A stretch of 64,000 bases of DNA from NCBI RefSeq assembly GCF_022760805.1, contig NZ_JAIVFL010000001.1, positions 372,001-436,000 of the forward strand, read 5' to 3'. A program made the translations under genes and the position numbers. Origin of the DNA: Candidatus Mycolicibacterium alkanivorans. GTDB taxonomy: Bacteria > Actinomycetota > Actinomycetes > Mycobacteriales > Mycobacteriaceae. The notes beneath the pieces are model-generated. The model saw nothing but the letters and a program-made list of their open reading frames with translations, was not told the DNA's origin and did no database searches. This document shows, piece after piece, positions 17,137 through 25,101 of the stretch (the stretch's first letter is position 1; each line of letters opens with the position of its first letter).

Positions 17137-18117
17137 TCAGGGTTGGTGTCCAGGCGTGCTGCCCTCTACAGCCTTCGGGCCACCGGCAAGATCGCCCGCG
17201 CGCTCGCCCACTGAGCCGTCGAGGCGGGCGATGAGTTCCGCGACCCGACCGAGCACGAGAGGGAGACATTCGTTGAACAGGAGGTGGTGATCGGTGTCGA
17301 ACACGATCAGCTCTTTTGCGGGGGCAACGATTCGGGCGAAGACCTGCCGCGTGTAGTCCAGGCTGAACAAGGGGTCACCCCGGCCGGCGACGACCACGAT
17401 GGGACATGTGATGGTGCCATTGCGGACGCCACTCATGTCGGCGGTCAGCAGGTCGGCCAGAAAGACAAGTGGGTAGGTACGCAGGCTCAGCGGGTCCATC
17501 AAGAATTGCTCGGCGGTCCAGGGCTCACGACAGACCCGAGTCATGTCGAGGTAGACGCTGAAGGAGATCGGTAGCCGGGGCACGAACTTGGCCAGCACCC
17601 GTAACCCTCGCATCGCCGGATGGTAGGCACCCTGCAGGAAGGGTGGAAACCGCGACACCGTGATGGAAGCGGGGAGTTCGGGATCGAGGATGTTGTGAGC
17701 CACCACGCCGGCCAGCTCACGGTCGCGTGTCGCGACGATCATCGCCAGCACTCCGCCTTGACTGGAGCCCACGACCACGGGCCATCGGCCGAATCGCGCA
17801 CGTGCCCACGATGTTGCGTCCAGTGCGTTGGCGACCAGACTCTCCAAGCGCAGGAGCCGCCCAACGCGCGGGCTTTTGCCGTGGCTCTCGAGATGGACCC
17901 CCACGACGTTGATGCCCCGAGCGGCAAGGCCATCGCAGAACTCCTCATAGAACAGCGGATGGGTCATGGTTCCGGGCAGGAACACCACGACCGGTCCACC
18001 CGACTGGCCACGCCATACCGACAGCACTATCGGCACGCCGGAGGAGATGATTGTCGCCTCCTCGTAGCGCTCCGGATGCTCAACCTCGTTGCGCAGCCGC
18101 TGATATCTGTCGCGCAT
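17137..18117 (-). CDS. Alpha/beta hydrolase
   Basis: 326 residues from the ATG at 18117, which follows GGAGGG at ideal spacing; longer upstream starts lack this. Alpha/beta-hydrolase fold. The nucleophile elbow is VVGSSQGGVLAM (Ser in G-S-S-Q-G), the oxyanion region FLPGTMTHP, the acid in VVAGRGDPLFS and the catalytic His in FDTDHHLLFNE. No signal peptide. The substrate is unknown; carboxylester or thioester hydrolysis is likely. Its last 78 bp overlap the end of the broken oxidoreductase gene on the opposite strand, so the C-terminal tail (GERAGDLAGGPKA) may be a recent extension. Confidence 0.85.
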   Translation of the reverse strand: MRDRYQRLRNEVEHPERYEEATIISSGVPIVLSVWRGQSGGPVVVFLPGTMTHPLFYEEFCDGLAARGINVVGVHLESHGKSPRVGRLLRLESLVANALDATSWARARFGRWPVVVGSSQGGVLAMIVATRDRELAGVVAHNILDPELPASITVSRFPPFLQGAYHPAMRGLRVLAKFVPRLPISFSVYLDMTRVCREPWTAEQFLMDPLSLRTYPLVFLADLLTADMSGVRNGTITCPIVVVAGRGDPLFSLDYTRQVFARIVAPAKELIVFDTDHHLLFNECLPLVLGRVAELIARLDGSVGERAGDLAGGPKAVEGSTPGHQP

Positions 18118-18506
18118 GTCGATCCCTCCGTCGTGGTCCCGCCGACCTCCACGCGGGCACATCGGCAACCCCAGGGTCCGCTTGCTTGGGTTACCAGCAC
18201 CAGGGCCACAGGTCCCAGACCTGGTAGCCATTTATCATCTCGAAGAAGATGCCGCCCGCGGCGGTCGCCATGTATGTGTGGTCACGGCACGCCGACCCGC
18301 CCGCGAACACGTCTGGCATGTGGCCATCCCGATGTTGTTGGGCGAGCCGGGCTTCGTGGTGAACCTCGACGAGTTCGTCGAGGTTCGTCAGCGAAGGACA
18401 CTTCGACCAGATCGGGCATCACCGGGCCGGCGAGCTGATCGCAGAATCGCACGAAATGCGCTCGACTCACGCGATTCTGCGTCTGCTCGACGTAGCAACC
18501 CGACCG
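18118..18506. other. Gap with degraded coding fragments and a palindrome
   Basis: No intact gene in 389 bp. On the minus strand one frame gives AHFVRFCDQLAGPVMPDLVE (~18400-18470) and another gives YMATAAGGIFFEMINGYQVW (~18220-18290), which looks like a frame-broken remnant I cannot name. A near-perfect inverted repeat with 11-bp arms (AACCTCGACGA...) lies at 18362-18385 and could be a terminator stem or an old operator. Confidence 0.35.
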
Positions 18507-20186
18507 CTACTGGATCTCGACCTGGCGCAACTCGCGCTTGAGGATCTTGCCGGTGGGGTTGCGCGGCAGCTCGGCCAGGAAGACCACCTCACGCGGAACC
18601 TTGTAGCGCGCAAGGTGTTCGCGCACATAGTTCTTGATGGCCTCTTCGGTGACCTCGGCCTCCCCCTTGAGGACCACGAAGGCCCGCAGCCGCGCGCCCC
18701 ACTCCGGGTCCTCGACCCCCAGGGCGGTCGCCTCGATGACCTCGGGATGGCCGCTGATGAGATCCTCGACCTCGGCCGGGAAGATGTTCTCGCCGCCGGA
18801 GACGATCATCTCGTCATCGCGGCCACTGACGAACAACAGCCCGTTGTGGTCGAAATAACCGACGTCACCGGAGGAGAGCAGACCGTCGATGATCTGTTTG
18901 TTGCCGCCACCGGTGTAGCCCTCGAACGGGAAGCTGGTGCCGACGAAGATGCGGCCCACCTCGCCCTGCGGAACCTCTTTGCCGTTGTTGTCGAGAATCT
19001 TGATCTTGGTGCCCCTGACAACCGATCCCACCGTGGCGGGGTTCTTCTGCAGCTCCGCCGGCCCCGCGATCGTAGCGAGCGCGACTTCCGTTGAGCCGTA
19101 AAGGTTGTAGATCACCGGTCCGAGGGCCTTGAGCGCGCGGGTCGCGAGCTCGGCGCCGAGCTGCGAGCCGGACACGAACACGATCCGCAACGATGACAGG
19201 TCGGGCTTGGTGTCCATCTTCTCCAGGGCGTCCAGCATCCGGGAGAGCATCACCGGAACCACCACGATCGCCGTCACCCCATGCTTGGGAATGTCCTCAA
19301 GCACGGTGGCCGGCTTGAACCGCCGATGCAACACCAGCGTCGTCCCCATGGTCAGCGCGATCGTCGAATGCAGGTAGCCCAGTGCGTGGAACATCGGCGC
19401 CGGCACCGAGGTCACCTCACCGGCCTTGAACGGCACGCTGGAGAGCACACCGCCGATCGGGGCCAGCGTCGGCGGGGCGTGCCGGGTCGCCCCCTTCGGC
19501 GCGCCGGTGGTCCCGCTGGTGAGGATGACGATCGACGATCGCTTGGTGGCCTTCGGTGCCGGTGCGGTGCCGCTGCGGGCGATGAGTTCGGCCAGGGTCT
19601 CGTCGGTGCTGCCGGACGGCTCGACTTTGTCCGGGTTGGTGCCCAGCGCCCGCAGCTTGCCCAGCGGCGGTGAGGACAGCTTGACGGCCTCGGTGTACTC
19701 GTCGTCGTAGATGATCAGCCGAGCGCCCTCACGCTCGGCGACGTCTCTGATCTGGGGCCCGGAGAACTCGGTGTTGAGCATGATCGTGCGCGCGCCGACA
19801 CGGGCGCAGCCGTAGTTGGCGATGACGAACCAACGGTGGTTGCGCGCCAGGATCGCGACCCCGTCGCCGCCCTTGACACCCATCGCCAGCAGACCGTTGG
19901 CCACCGCATTGGCCGCGTCGTCGAGTTCCTGGAACGTCAGGGAGCCCTCGTCGTCGATGACGGCCAGCCGGGTGGGTGTGCGGCGCGCGTTGAGCGCGGG
20001 CACCATTCCGATCTCACCCCAGCGGCGGATATCGGCGACCATCCCCGCCAGGTTCTGGGGCGGCTCGAGCCGGAACGCCCCGGATTCGATCATCTTCTGC
20101 AGGTAGTGCAGCTCCGCGGCACCCCGTTCGGCAAGGTGCTGAGCTTTCGCCAGGGCCTTGGCGGGCAGGTCGAGGAGACTGGACAT
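18507..20186 (-). CDS. fadD2: Fatty-acid-CoA ligase FadD2
   Basis: 559 residues, ATG at 20186. Acyl-adenylate ligase with the P-loop ILTSGTTGAPKGA, the A5-type YNLYGSTEVALATIAG, the hinge region VSGRDDEMIVSGGENIFP and the catalytic Lys in RNPTGKILKRELR. It activates fatty acids as acyl-AMP and then acyl-CoA for beta-oxidation or lipid synthesis. The length (Rv0270 is ~560 residues) and the divergent partner polD2 identify it as FadD2. The reading frame stays open far upstream through polD2 on the other strand, but nothing there resembles the family. A leaderless-type -10 sits 7 nt before the ATG. Confidence 0.92.
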   Translation of the reverse strand: MSSLLDLPAKALAKAQHLAERGAAELHYLQKMIESGAFRLEPPQNLAGMVADIRRWGEIGMVPALNARRTPTRLAVIDDEGSLTFQELDDAANAVANGLLAMGVKGGDGVAILARNHRWFVIANYGCARVGARTIMLNTEFSGPQIRDVAEREGARLIIYDDEYTEAVKLSSPPLGKLRALGTNPDKVEPSGSTDETLAELIARSGTAPAPKATKRSSIVILTSGTTGAPKGATRHAPPTLAPIGGVLSSVPFKAGEVTSVPAPMFHALGYLHSTIALTMGTTLVLHRRFKPATVLEDIPKHGVTAIVVVPVMLSRMLDALEKMDTKPDLSSLRIVFVSGSQLGAELATRALKALGPVIYNLYGSTEVALATIAGPAELQKNPATVGSVVRGTKIKILDNNGKEVPQGEVGRIFVGTSFPFEGYTGGGNKQIIDGLLSSGDVGYFDHNGLLFVSGRDDEMIVSGGENIFPAEVEDLISGHPEVIEATALGVEDPEWGARLRAFVVLKGEAEVTEEAIKNYVREHLARYKVPREVVFLAELPRNPTGKILKRELRQVEIQ

Positions 20187-20193
20187 GCCCGCC

Positions 20194-20199
20194 ACCTTA
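20194..20199 (-). promoter_or_regulatory. -10 element (TAAGGT) of a leaderless fadD2 transcript
   Basis: TANNNT on the minus strand, 7 nt before the ATG at 20186. It faces the polD2 element 42 bp away, so the two promoters are back to back. Confidence 0.55.
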
Positions 20200-20240
20200 G
20201 TGTGACTCAGGTCGCAGACCGAGCGGAATGCGCACGTAAG

Positions 20241-20246
20241 TAGCAT
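20241..20246 (+). promoter_or_regulatory. -10 element (TAGCAT) of a leaderless polD2 transcript
   Basis: TANNNT ending 6 nt before the ATG at 20253; no Shine-Dalgarno is present. Confidence 0.55.
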
Positions 20247-20252
20247 GGGTCC

Positions 20253-21443
20253 ATGGAGGTCGACGGCCGCCAGGTCACCATCAGTCATCCGGACAAAGTG
20301 GTCTTCCCGGGCGCCGACGGCCGGAACCCGGTCACCAAGCTCGACCTGATCAACTACTACCTGGCTATCGCGGAAGGCGCGCTGCGCGGTGTGGCGGACC
20401 GGCCGATGATCCTCAAGCGGTTCGTCAAGGGCATCATCGAGGAAGCGATCTTCCAGAAGCGCGCGCCGGAGAAGCGCCCGGACTGGATCAAGGTCGCCGA
20501 GTTGCGCTACGCGCGGGGAACCTCGGCCAAGGAAGCGGTGATCCGCGAGGCCGCCGGTCTGGTGTGGGCGGTCAACCTCGGCTGCGTCGACTTCAACCCG
20601 CACCCCGTGCGCTCCGGCGACCTCGACCATCCCGACGAACTGCGCATCGACCTCGATCCGATGCCCGGCGTGGACTGGCCGCAGATCCTCGATGTCGCAC
20701 AGGTGGCGCGCGAAGTGCTCGAGGACCACGGTCTGACGGCCTGGCCGAAGACGTCGGGCTCGCGCGGGTTCCACATCTATGCCCGCATCGCCCCGCACTG
20801 GCCGTTCAAGCGGGTTCGACTGGCCGCCGAGACGGTGGCCCGCGAGGTCGAACGCCGTGCCCCGGAGCTGGCCACCAGCCGGTGGTGGAAGGAAGACCGG
20901 CAGGGCGTGTTCGTCGACTTCAACCAGAACGCCAAGGACCGCACGGTCGCCTCGGCCTATTCGGTGCGGGCGACTCCGGACGCCCGGGTTTCGACACCAC
21001 TGACGTGGGACGAGGTCCCCGGCTGCCGGCCCGAGGCGCTCACCATCGCCACGGTGCCGGGCCGCTTCGCCGAACGCGGTGACCCCTGGGCCGCGATGGA
21101 CGACGCCGTCGGTTCACTGGACGGGTTGCTGCGGCTGGCCGAGGAACTCGGGCCGGCCGAAAAGCCGCCGAAGGGCAGCAAGCCGCTTATCGCGGTCGCC
21201 CGCACCAAGACCCGCGGTGAGGCGATGGCTGCACTAGACCTCTGGCGATCGCGATACCCGAAGGCCGCGGCGCAGCTGCAACCGACCGACATCCTGGTCG
21301 ACGGAATGCGCGGACCCAGCTCGATCTGGTACCGCATCCGCATCAACCTCGAGCACGTCCCGGCGCCGCAGCGCCCGCCGCAGGAGGAGCTGATCGCGGA
21401 CTACAGCCCTTGGGAAGGGCACTCAGGCCGTGCCGAACATTGA
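20253..21443 (+). CDS. polD2: Stand-alone LigD-type polymerase/primase PolD2
   Basis: 396 residues, an archaeo-eukaryotic primase fold polymerase like the LigD polymerase domain. Key motifs: the metal-binding LRIDLDPMPG (DxD type), TSGSRGFHIY, and VFVDFNQNAKDRTVASAYSV, which carries a third acidic residue and the nucleotide-binding part. The ligase and nuclease domains of LigD are absent. Mycobacteria carry two stand-alone homologues, and the length (~397) and position next to fadD2 match Rv0269c/PolD2. It can add ribo- or deoxynucleotides at gaps; its in vivo role in repair is less clear than that of LigD. The C-terminal ~90 residues are an extension not found in the LigD polymerase domain. 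Confidence 0.9.
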   Translation: MEVDGRQVTISHPDKVVFPGADGRNPVTKLDLINYYLAIAEGALRGVADRPMILKRFVKGIIEEAIFQKRAPEKRPDWIKVAELRYARGTSAKEAVIREAAGLVWAVNLGCVDFNPHPVRSGDLDHPDELRIDLDPMPGVDWPQILDVAQVAREVLEDHGLTAWPKTSGSRGFHIYARIAPHWPFKRVRLAAETVAREVERRAPELATSRWWKEDRQGVFVDFNQNAKDRTVASAYSVRATPDARVSTPLTWDEVPGCRPEALTIATVPGRFAERGDPWAAMDDAVGSLDGLLRLAEELGPAEKPPKGSKPLIAVARTKTRGEAMAALDLWRSRYPKAAAQLQPTDILVDGMRGPSSIWYRIRINLEHVPAPQRPPQEELIADYSPWEGHSGRAEH

Positions 21444-21579
21444 CAACATGAACCGCTTCTCGCGGCGCTCCGGGAAGGCCCTCGTCGTCGACGCTGTCGA
21501 ATGCCGCTATTGCCGACTGGGCATCGGTAGCCTAGTGCGTTGGCTTACCCGGCGGCTAAGCGCGCGGCAATACCCGGCA

Positions 21580-21843
21580 TCTTCGCCTGTCATGGGGTTG
21601 AATGACCCGCACACCCTGGCCTACGACGTCGAAGGCTTGCCCCGTCAGCTACACCGCCTCAACGACCGATGGATGCTCAGCCCGACCACCGGTGGCACCG
21701 TCGTCACCGTCATCAGCACCGTCGAGATCGGGCCGAACCGACTTCAGCGGCTTGCCGAACACGCCGTCGCCCGATTCATCGCAAAGCAACTCGACGCGAA
21801 GCTCGACGGACTTTCCCACCGATTGGCGGGCCCCCATGTCTGA
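21580..21843 (+). pseudogene. C-terminal fragment of an SRPBCC-family protein
   Basis: The readable part, LAYDVEGLPRQLHRLNDRW, then GGTVVTVISTVEIGP and a final amphipathic helix (AVARFIAKQLDAKLDGL), corresponds to the second half of a polyketide-cyclase/START-like protein. The upstream sequence in this frame (from ~21430) does not look like the expected N-terminal half, so the gene is truncated. It ends 8 bp inside the following sulfatase remnant, which preserves an operon-like overlap. Confidence 0.5.
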
Positions 21844-23456
21844 CCGCCCGGACATCGTCATCGTGATGACCGACGAGGAACGCGCAGTCCCGCCGTATGA
21901 GTCCGATGCCGTGCTGGCCTGGCGACGGCGGACGTTGTCCGGGCGGAAGTGGTTCGAGGACAACGGGATCAGCTTCGAACACCACTACACCGGTTCACTG
22001 GCCTGCGTTCCGAGCCGGCCCACGATCTTCACCGGGCAGTACCCCGACCTGCACGGCGTCACCCAGACCGACGGCATCGGCAAGGTGTTCGACGACACCC
22101 GCATGCGCTGGTTGCGCCCGCACGAGGTCCCCACACTGGGCAACTGGTTCCGGGCCGCCGGATACGACACCCACTACGACGGCAAATGGCACAGCTCGCA
22201 CGCCGACCTGGAGGATGACAACGGCCACCCGCTGGCAACCAACGACGACGACGGGATCGTCGATCCGGTGGCCGTGCAGCGCTACCTCGACGCCGATCCG
22301 CTTGCCCCGTACGGCTTTTCCGGCTGGATCGGCCCCGAGCCGCACGGCGCGGGGCTGGCCAACAGCGGGACGCGCCGCGACCCGTTGATCGCCGATCGGG
22401 TGGTCGCCTGGCTGACGGATCGTTACGCGCGCCGGCGCGCCGGCGATCCGGACGCGCTGCGGCCCTTCCTGCTCGTCGCCAGCTTCGTCAATCCGCACGA
22501 CATCGTCCTGTTCCCCACCTGGGTGCGCCGGACTCCGCTGCAGGAGCCCTCGCCGCTCGACCCGCCGCCGGTGCCCACCTCACCTACCGCCGCCGAGGAC
22601 CTGCGCACCAAACCGGCTGCCCAGATTGCCTTTCGCGAGACTTACTACTCCGGATACGGCCCGGCTGCGGCCATCCAGCGCGCACGGCGGGCTGCACCAG
22701 AAGTGGTTCAACCTCTACGACGAGGCCACCCGCGTGCCGTTCGTCATCGCGCGAATCGGTGTGCAGGCCACCACAAGTCGGGTGGTAACGTCCCCCACCT
22801 CCCACGTCGATCTGGTACCGACACTGCTGGGCGCGGCCGGTATCGACGTGGCGTCGACGGCAGCGGTGCTGGCCGAGTCCTTCTCCGAAGTGCATCCGCT
22901 GCCCGGCCGCAACCTCATGCCGGTCGTCGACGGTGCGGCAGCAGACGAGCACCGCGCCGTGTACATGATGACCCGCGACAACGTGCTCGAAGGTGACACC
23001 GGCGCCTCGGGGCTGGCGCGCCGATTCAAGCGGACGGTGAATCCGCCTGCACCGCTTCGTATCCGGATCCCCGCCCACACGGCGGCGAACTTCGAGGGAC
23101 TTGTGCTCCGGGTCGACGAGTGCGGGGGTGCCGGTCACCTGTGGAAGCTGGTGCGCACCTTCGACGATCCCGCCACCTGGACCGAGCCGGGCGTTCGTCA
23201 TCTCGCCGCCAACGGCCCGGGCGGTGAGGCCTATCGGACCAGTCCGCTCGACGACCAGTGGGAGCTCTACGACCTCGCCACCGATCCCATCGAGGCGGTC
23301 AACCGGTGGGACGACCCCGATCTCTACGACCTCAGGCAACACCTGCGGACGCAACTCAAACAGGTTCGCACCGACGCCGTCCCCGAGCGCAACAACCCCT
23401 GGCCGTACGCGACCCGGCGCCCTCCCACGCCCAAGCGCAGGCGCTTCTTCGGCTAA
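21836..23456 (+). pseudogene. Sulfatase with internal deletion and frameshift
   Basis: The first ~280 codons encode a sulfatase N-terminus with the formylglycine motif CVPSRPT and DGKWHSS. Near 22680 the frame ends at YYSGYGPAAAIQRA. The C-terminal part resumes in another frame as AHGGLHQKWFNLYDEATR and runs to the TAA at 23454-23456. In intact relatives about 50 residues lie between these points and include the D-H-G metal ligands. A deletion of roughly 150 bp that is not a multiple of three explains both the loss and the shift. The gene is dead as written; the neighbouring SRPBCC fragment is decaying too. Confidence 0.8.
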
Positions 23457-23529
23457 CCAGAGCGCGACCGTCCTTGACTGAGCGCGGCGTCGGCTGCTGC
23501 ACCGGCGTCCCGCTGTGGCGCGCTGGGCT

Positions 23530-23781
23530 CTACTCGGGAGCCACCTGGTGGCTGTCGACGAACACCAGCGTGCCCTCGTCGAGCAGGACTGCCCATCGGC
23601 GGGCGGCGTCCGCGATGTGGGTGTCCCCCAGATCCACGCTGTGGCCCGCCATATCACCGAAGTCCTCGACGATCAGACCGCGAGTTTCGTTGTCGGTGTC
23701 GACATATACCCGCACGCGCTGGTCTACCGCGACGGACGGCTCACCGTCCTTGCGGCGCAACACCTTGATCGATTTGGCCAT
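23530..23781 (-). CDS. Small conserved actinobacterial protein of unknown function
   Basis: 83 residues with a good Shine-Dalgarno (GGAGGAGAG) before the ATG at 23781. It begins MAKSIKVLRRKDGE, contains a beta-rich VRVYVDTDNETRGLIVEDFGD segment and a DAARRWAVLLDEGTLVFVDS tail. No enzyme motif, signal or membrane segment. It lies 48 bp downstream of the XRE-cupin regulator on the same strand and may be cotranscribed with it. I do not recognise a named family. Confidence 0.65.
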   Translation of the reverse strand: MAKSIKVLRRKDGEPSVAVDQRVRVYVDTDNETRGLIVEDFGDMAGHSVDLGDTHIADAARRWAVLLDEGTLVFVDSHQVAPE

Positions 23782-23828
23782 CTCGGCTCTCCTCCCCCTC
23801 GGGATTCAGTTGCGCCATTACAGCACGT

Positions 23829-24443
23829 TCAGGCCCGGTTCGCGCTGGAAATCCGCGGGATGGGCGGCACGATCGACCACAGGACCTCGGATTCCTGCTC
23901 GCCTGGGTTGTCCCAGGAGTGCGCGGCGCGTGCCGAGAAGGTGTAGCTGTCGCCGGTTTTCAGCAACGACTCCTGGCCGTCGACCGTCAGGCGAAGACAT
24001 CCTCGGACGACGAACACGAAGATGGTTTCCGAGTCCAATGTGTATGCGCCGCCGGTACCGCCGCCGGGCTTGAGCACCGAGCGCATCACCTGTAGATTAC
24101 CTTCGGTTTCCGGGGTGAGCACATACTCGCGAATTCCGCTGCCACCCACCTCGACCGGCGCGCCCAGGCCACCGCGCACCACAGCCGATTCCCGGTAGTC
24201 GAACAGGGAACCGGCTGATACTCCGAGGATTTCGCACACCTTGAGCAGGTTCGGCACCGAGATGGTGGTCTGGCCGCGCTCGACCAGGCTGAGGAATCCT
24301 TTGGTCAGCCCAGCGCGGCCGGCGACGGCCTCCAGGGTCAGTTCGCGGTCCTTGCGGAGTGCGCGCAGCTTCGGCCCGAGTCGGGTCATCAAGCCGTCGG
24401 TGCTTGCGGCGACGTCGTCAGCGGCGGCTGCGTTCCGAGCCAT
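23829..24443 (-). CDS. XRE-family regulator with C-terminal cupin
   Basis: 204 residues. The helix-turn-helix spans residues ~20-78 (LRALRKDRELTLEAVAGRAG, then LTKGFLSLVERG). The C-terminal cupin beta-barrel spans ~110-195 (GGAYTLDSETIFVFVVRGCL and SYTFSARAAHSWDNPG). This is the SutR/PuuR-like layout in which a small metabolite bound in the cupin changes DNA binding. The gene is divergent from the aldehyde dehydrogenase remnant and the acyl-CoA dehydrogenase, with an AT-rich, palindrome-containing gap between them. It therefore probably represses or senses for that pathway, perhaps lysine, glutarate or GABA-type catabolism (inference). Confidence 0.85.
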   Translation of the reverse strand: MARNAAAADDVAASTDGLMTRLGPKLRALRKDRELTLEAVAGRAGLTKGFLSLVERGQTTISVPNLLKVCEILGVSAGSLFDYRESAVVRGGLGAPVEVGGSGIREYVLTPETEGNLQVMRSVLKPGGGTGGAYTLDSETIFVFVVRGCLRLTVDGQESLLKTGDSYTFSARAAHSWDNPGEQESEVLWSIVPPIPRISSANRA

Positions 24444-24492
24444 CCGAGCACCTCACCTTCACCTGTCGACCACCCAGCCTTGCGGAGTCGAA

Positions 24493-24534
24493 GTTTAGCG
24501 GTATATAACTTCTATAAGTTTTACATTACTAAAC
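24493..24534. promoter_or_regulatory. Nested inverted repeats in the XRE-cupin divergent promoter
   Basis: Outer arms GTTTAG (24493-24498) and CTAAAC (24529-24534) enclose an inner palindrome AACTTCTATAAGTT (24507-24520). The stretch is much more AT-rich than its surroundings and lies between the two divergent start codons, so it is a good candidate operator for the regulator. Confidence 0.5.
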
Positions 24535-24548
24535 CATCAGGACGGGGC

Positions 24549-25100
24549 ATGAGTCTGTACGCAGTGGTCGACCCCAAGACCGGTGACGTCGTTCGGGAGT
24601 ATCCGACCGCCACCAACGAGCAGATCGCGAAGGCGATCGCCGATCCCCGGGTGCAGGGCGTCTCGCTGACCGGTTCGGAGCGCGCCGGTGCGGCGGTGGC
24701 CGAGATCGCCGGCCGCAACCTCAAGAAGGTGCTCGAGACGGCCGACGACCTGGCGCCGCTGTCCTCGCTGGGTGCGGCCAAGCGGCTGGCCGAGCAGATC
24801 GACCACGAGGAGCTGTTCGGCCCGGTCGCCATGGTGTTCAAGGTGAACTCCGAGGACGAAGCCGTCGAACTGGCCAATGACATCCCGTTCGGCCTCGGCT
24901 CCTCCGTGTTCACCACGGATACCGAGCAGGCCAAGCGGGTAGCCGACAAGATCGACGCCGGCATGGTCTACGTCAACCTGGTCGGCGCGGACGATGTCGA
25001 GCTACCGTTCGGCGGCGTCAAGCGCTCCGGCTACGGGCGCGAGCTGGGCCGCTTCGGCATCGACGAGTTCGTCAACAAGAAGCTGATTCGGATCGGATGA
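24549..25100 (+). pseudogene. Aldehyde dehydrogenase reduced by in-frame deletions
   Basis: 183 codons remain of a family that is usually ~455. The pieces are in order and in frame. MSLYAVVDPKTGDVVREYPT is the N-terminus, PRVQGVSLTGSERAGAAVAE comes from the cofactor region, and a short scrap (LETADDL) follows. The C-terminal third (LFGPVAMVFKV to FVNKKLIRIG) is full. The catalytic cysteine motif, the general-base glutamate (LELGG) and most of the NAD fold are missing. The best match is succinate-semialdehyde dehydrogenase type. It cannot be active, but the frame is open, so it may still be translated. It is followed 1 bp later by the acyl-CoA dehydrogenase. Confidence 0.7.
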
Positions 25101-25101
25101 C

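Larger units (their letters stand above)
14699..17214 (+). pseudogene. LLM-class F420-dependent oxidoreductase split by an ISAs1-family element
   Basis: The N-terminal 105 codons (14699-15014) and the remainder (16400-17214) are separated by the IS plus one copy of its target duplication. Joined, they give exactly 377 codons in one frame through HPLVIAQAMMTLSHLTKRAP. The product resembles luciferase-like F420 oxidoreductases, in particular the phthiodiolone ketoreductase type (ILGIGAGERMNIDPYGLD and IWVAGHGRRMLGLTGRYGDGW). No other lesion is visible, so the insertion looks recent. As it stands neither piece should be active; a start at the ATG at 16363, within the IS end, could give a truncated protein. 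The 3' end overlaps the convergent hydrolase gene by 78 bp. Confidence 0.88.

Noticed and set aside
18507..20798. 763-codon version of fadD2 starting upstream
   Set aside because: The extra 204 codons lie antisense to polD2, resemble nothing in the ligase family and lack a start signal; the ATG at 20186 has a promoter element and a family match.
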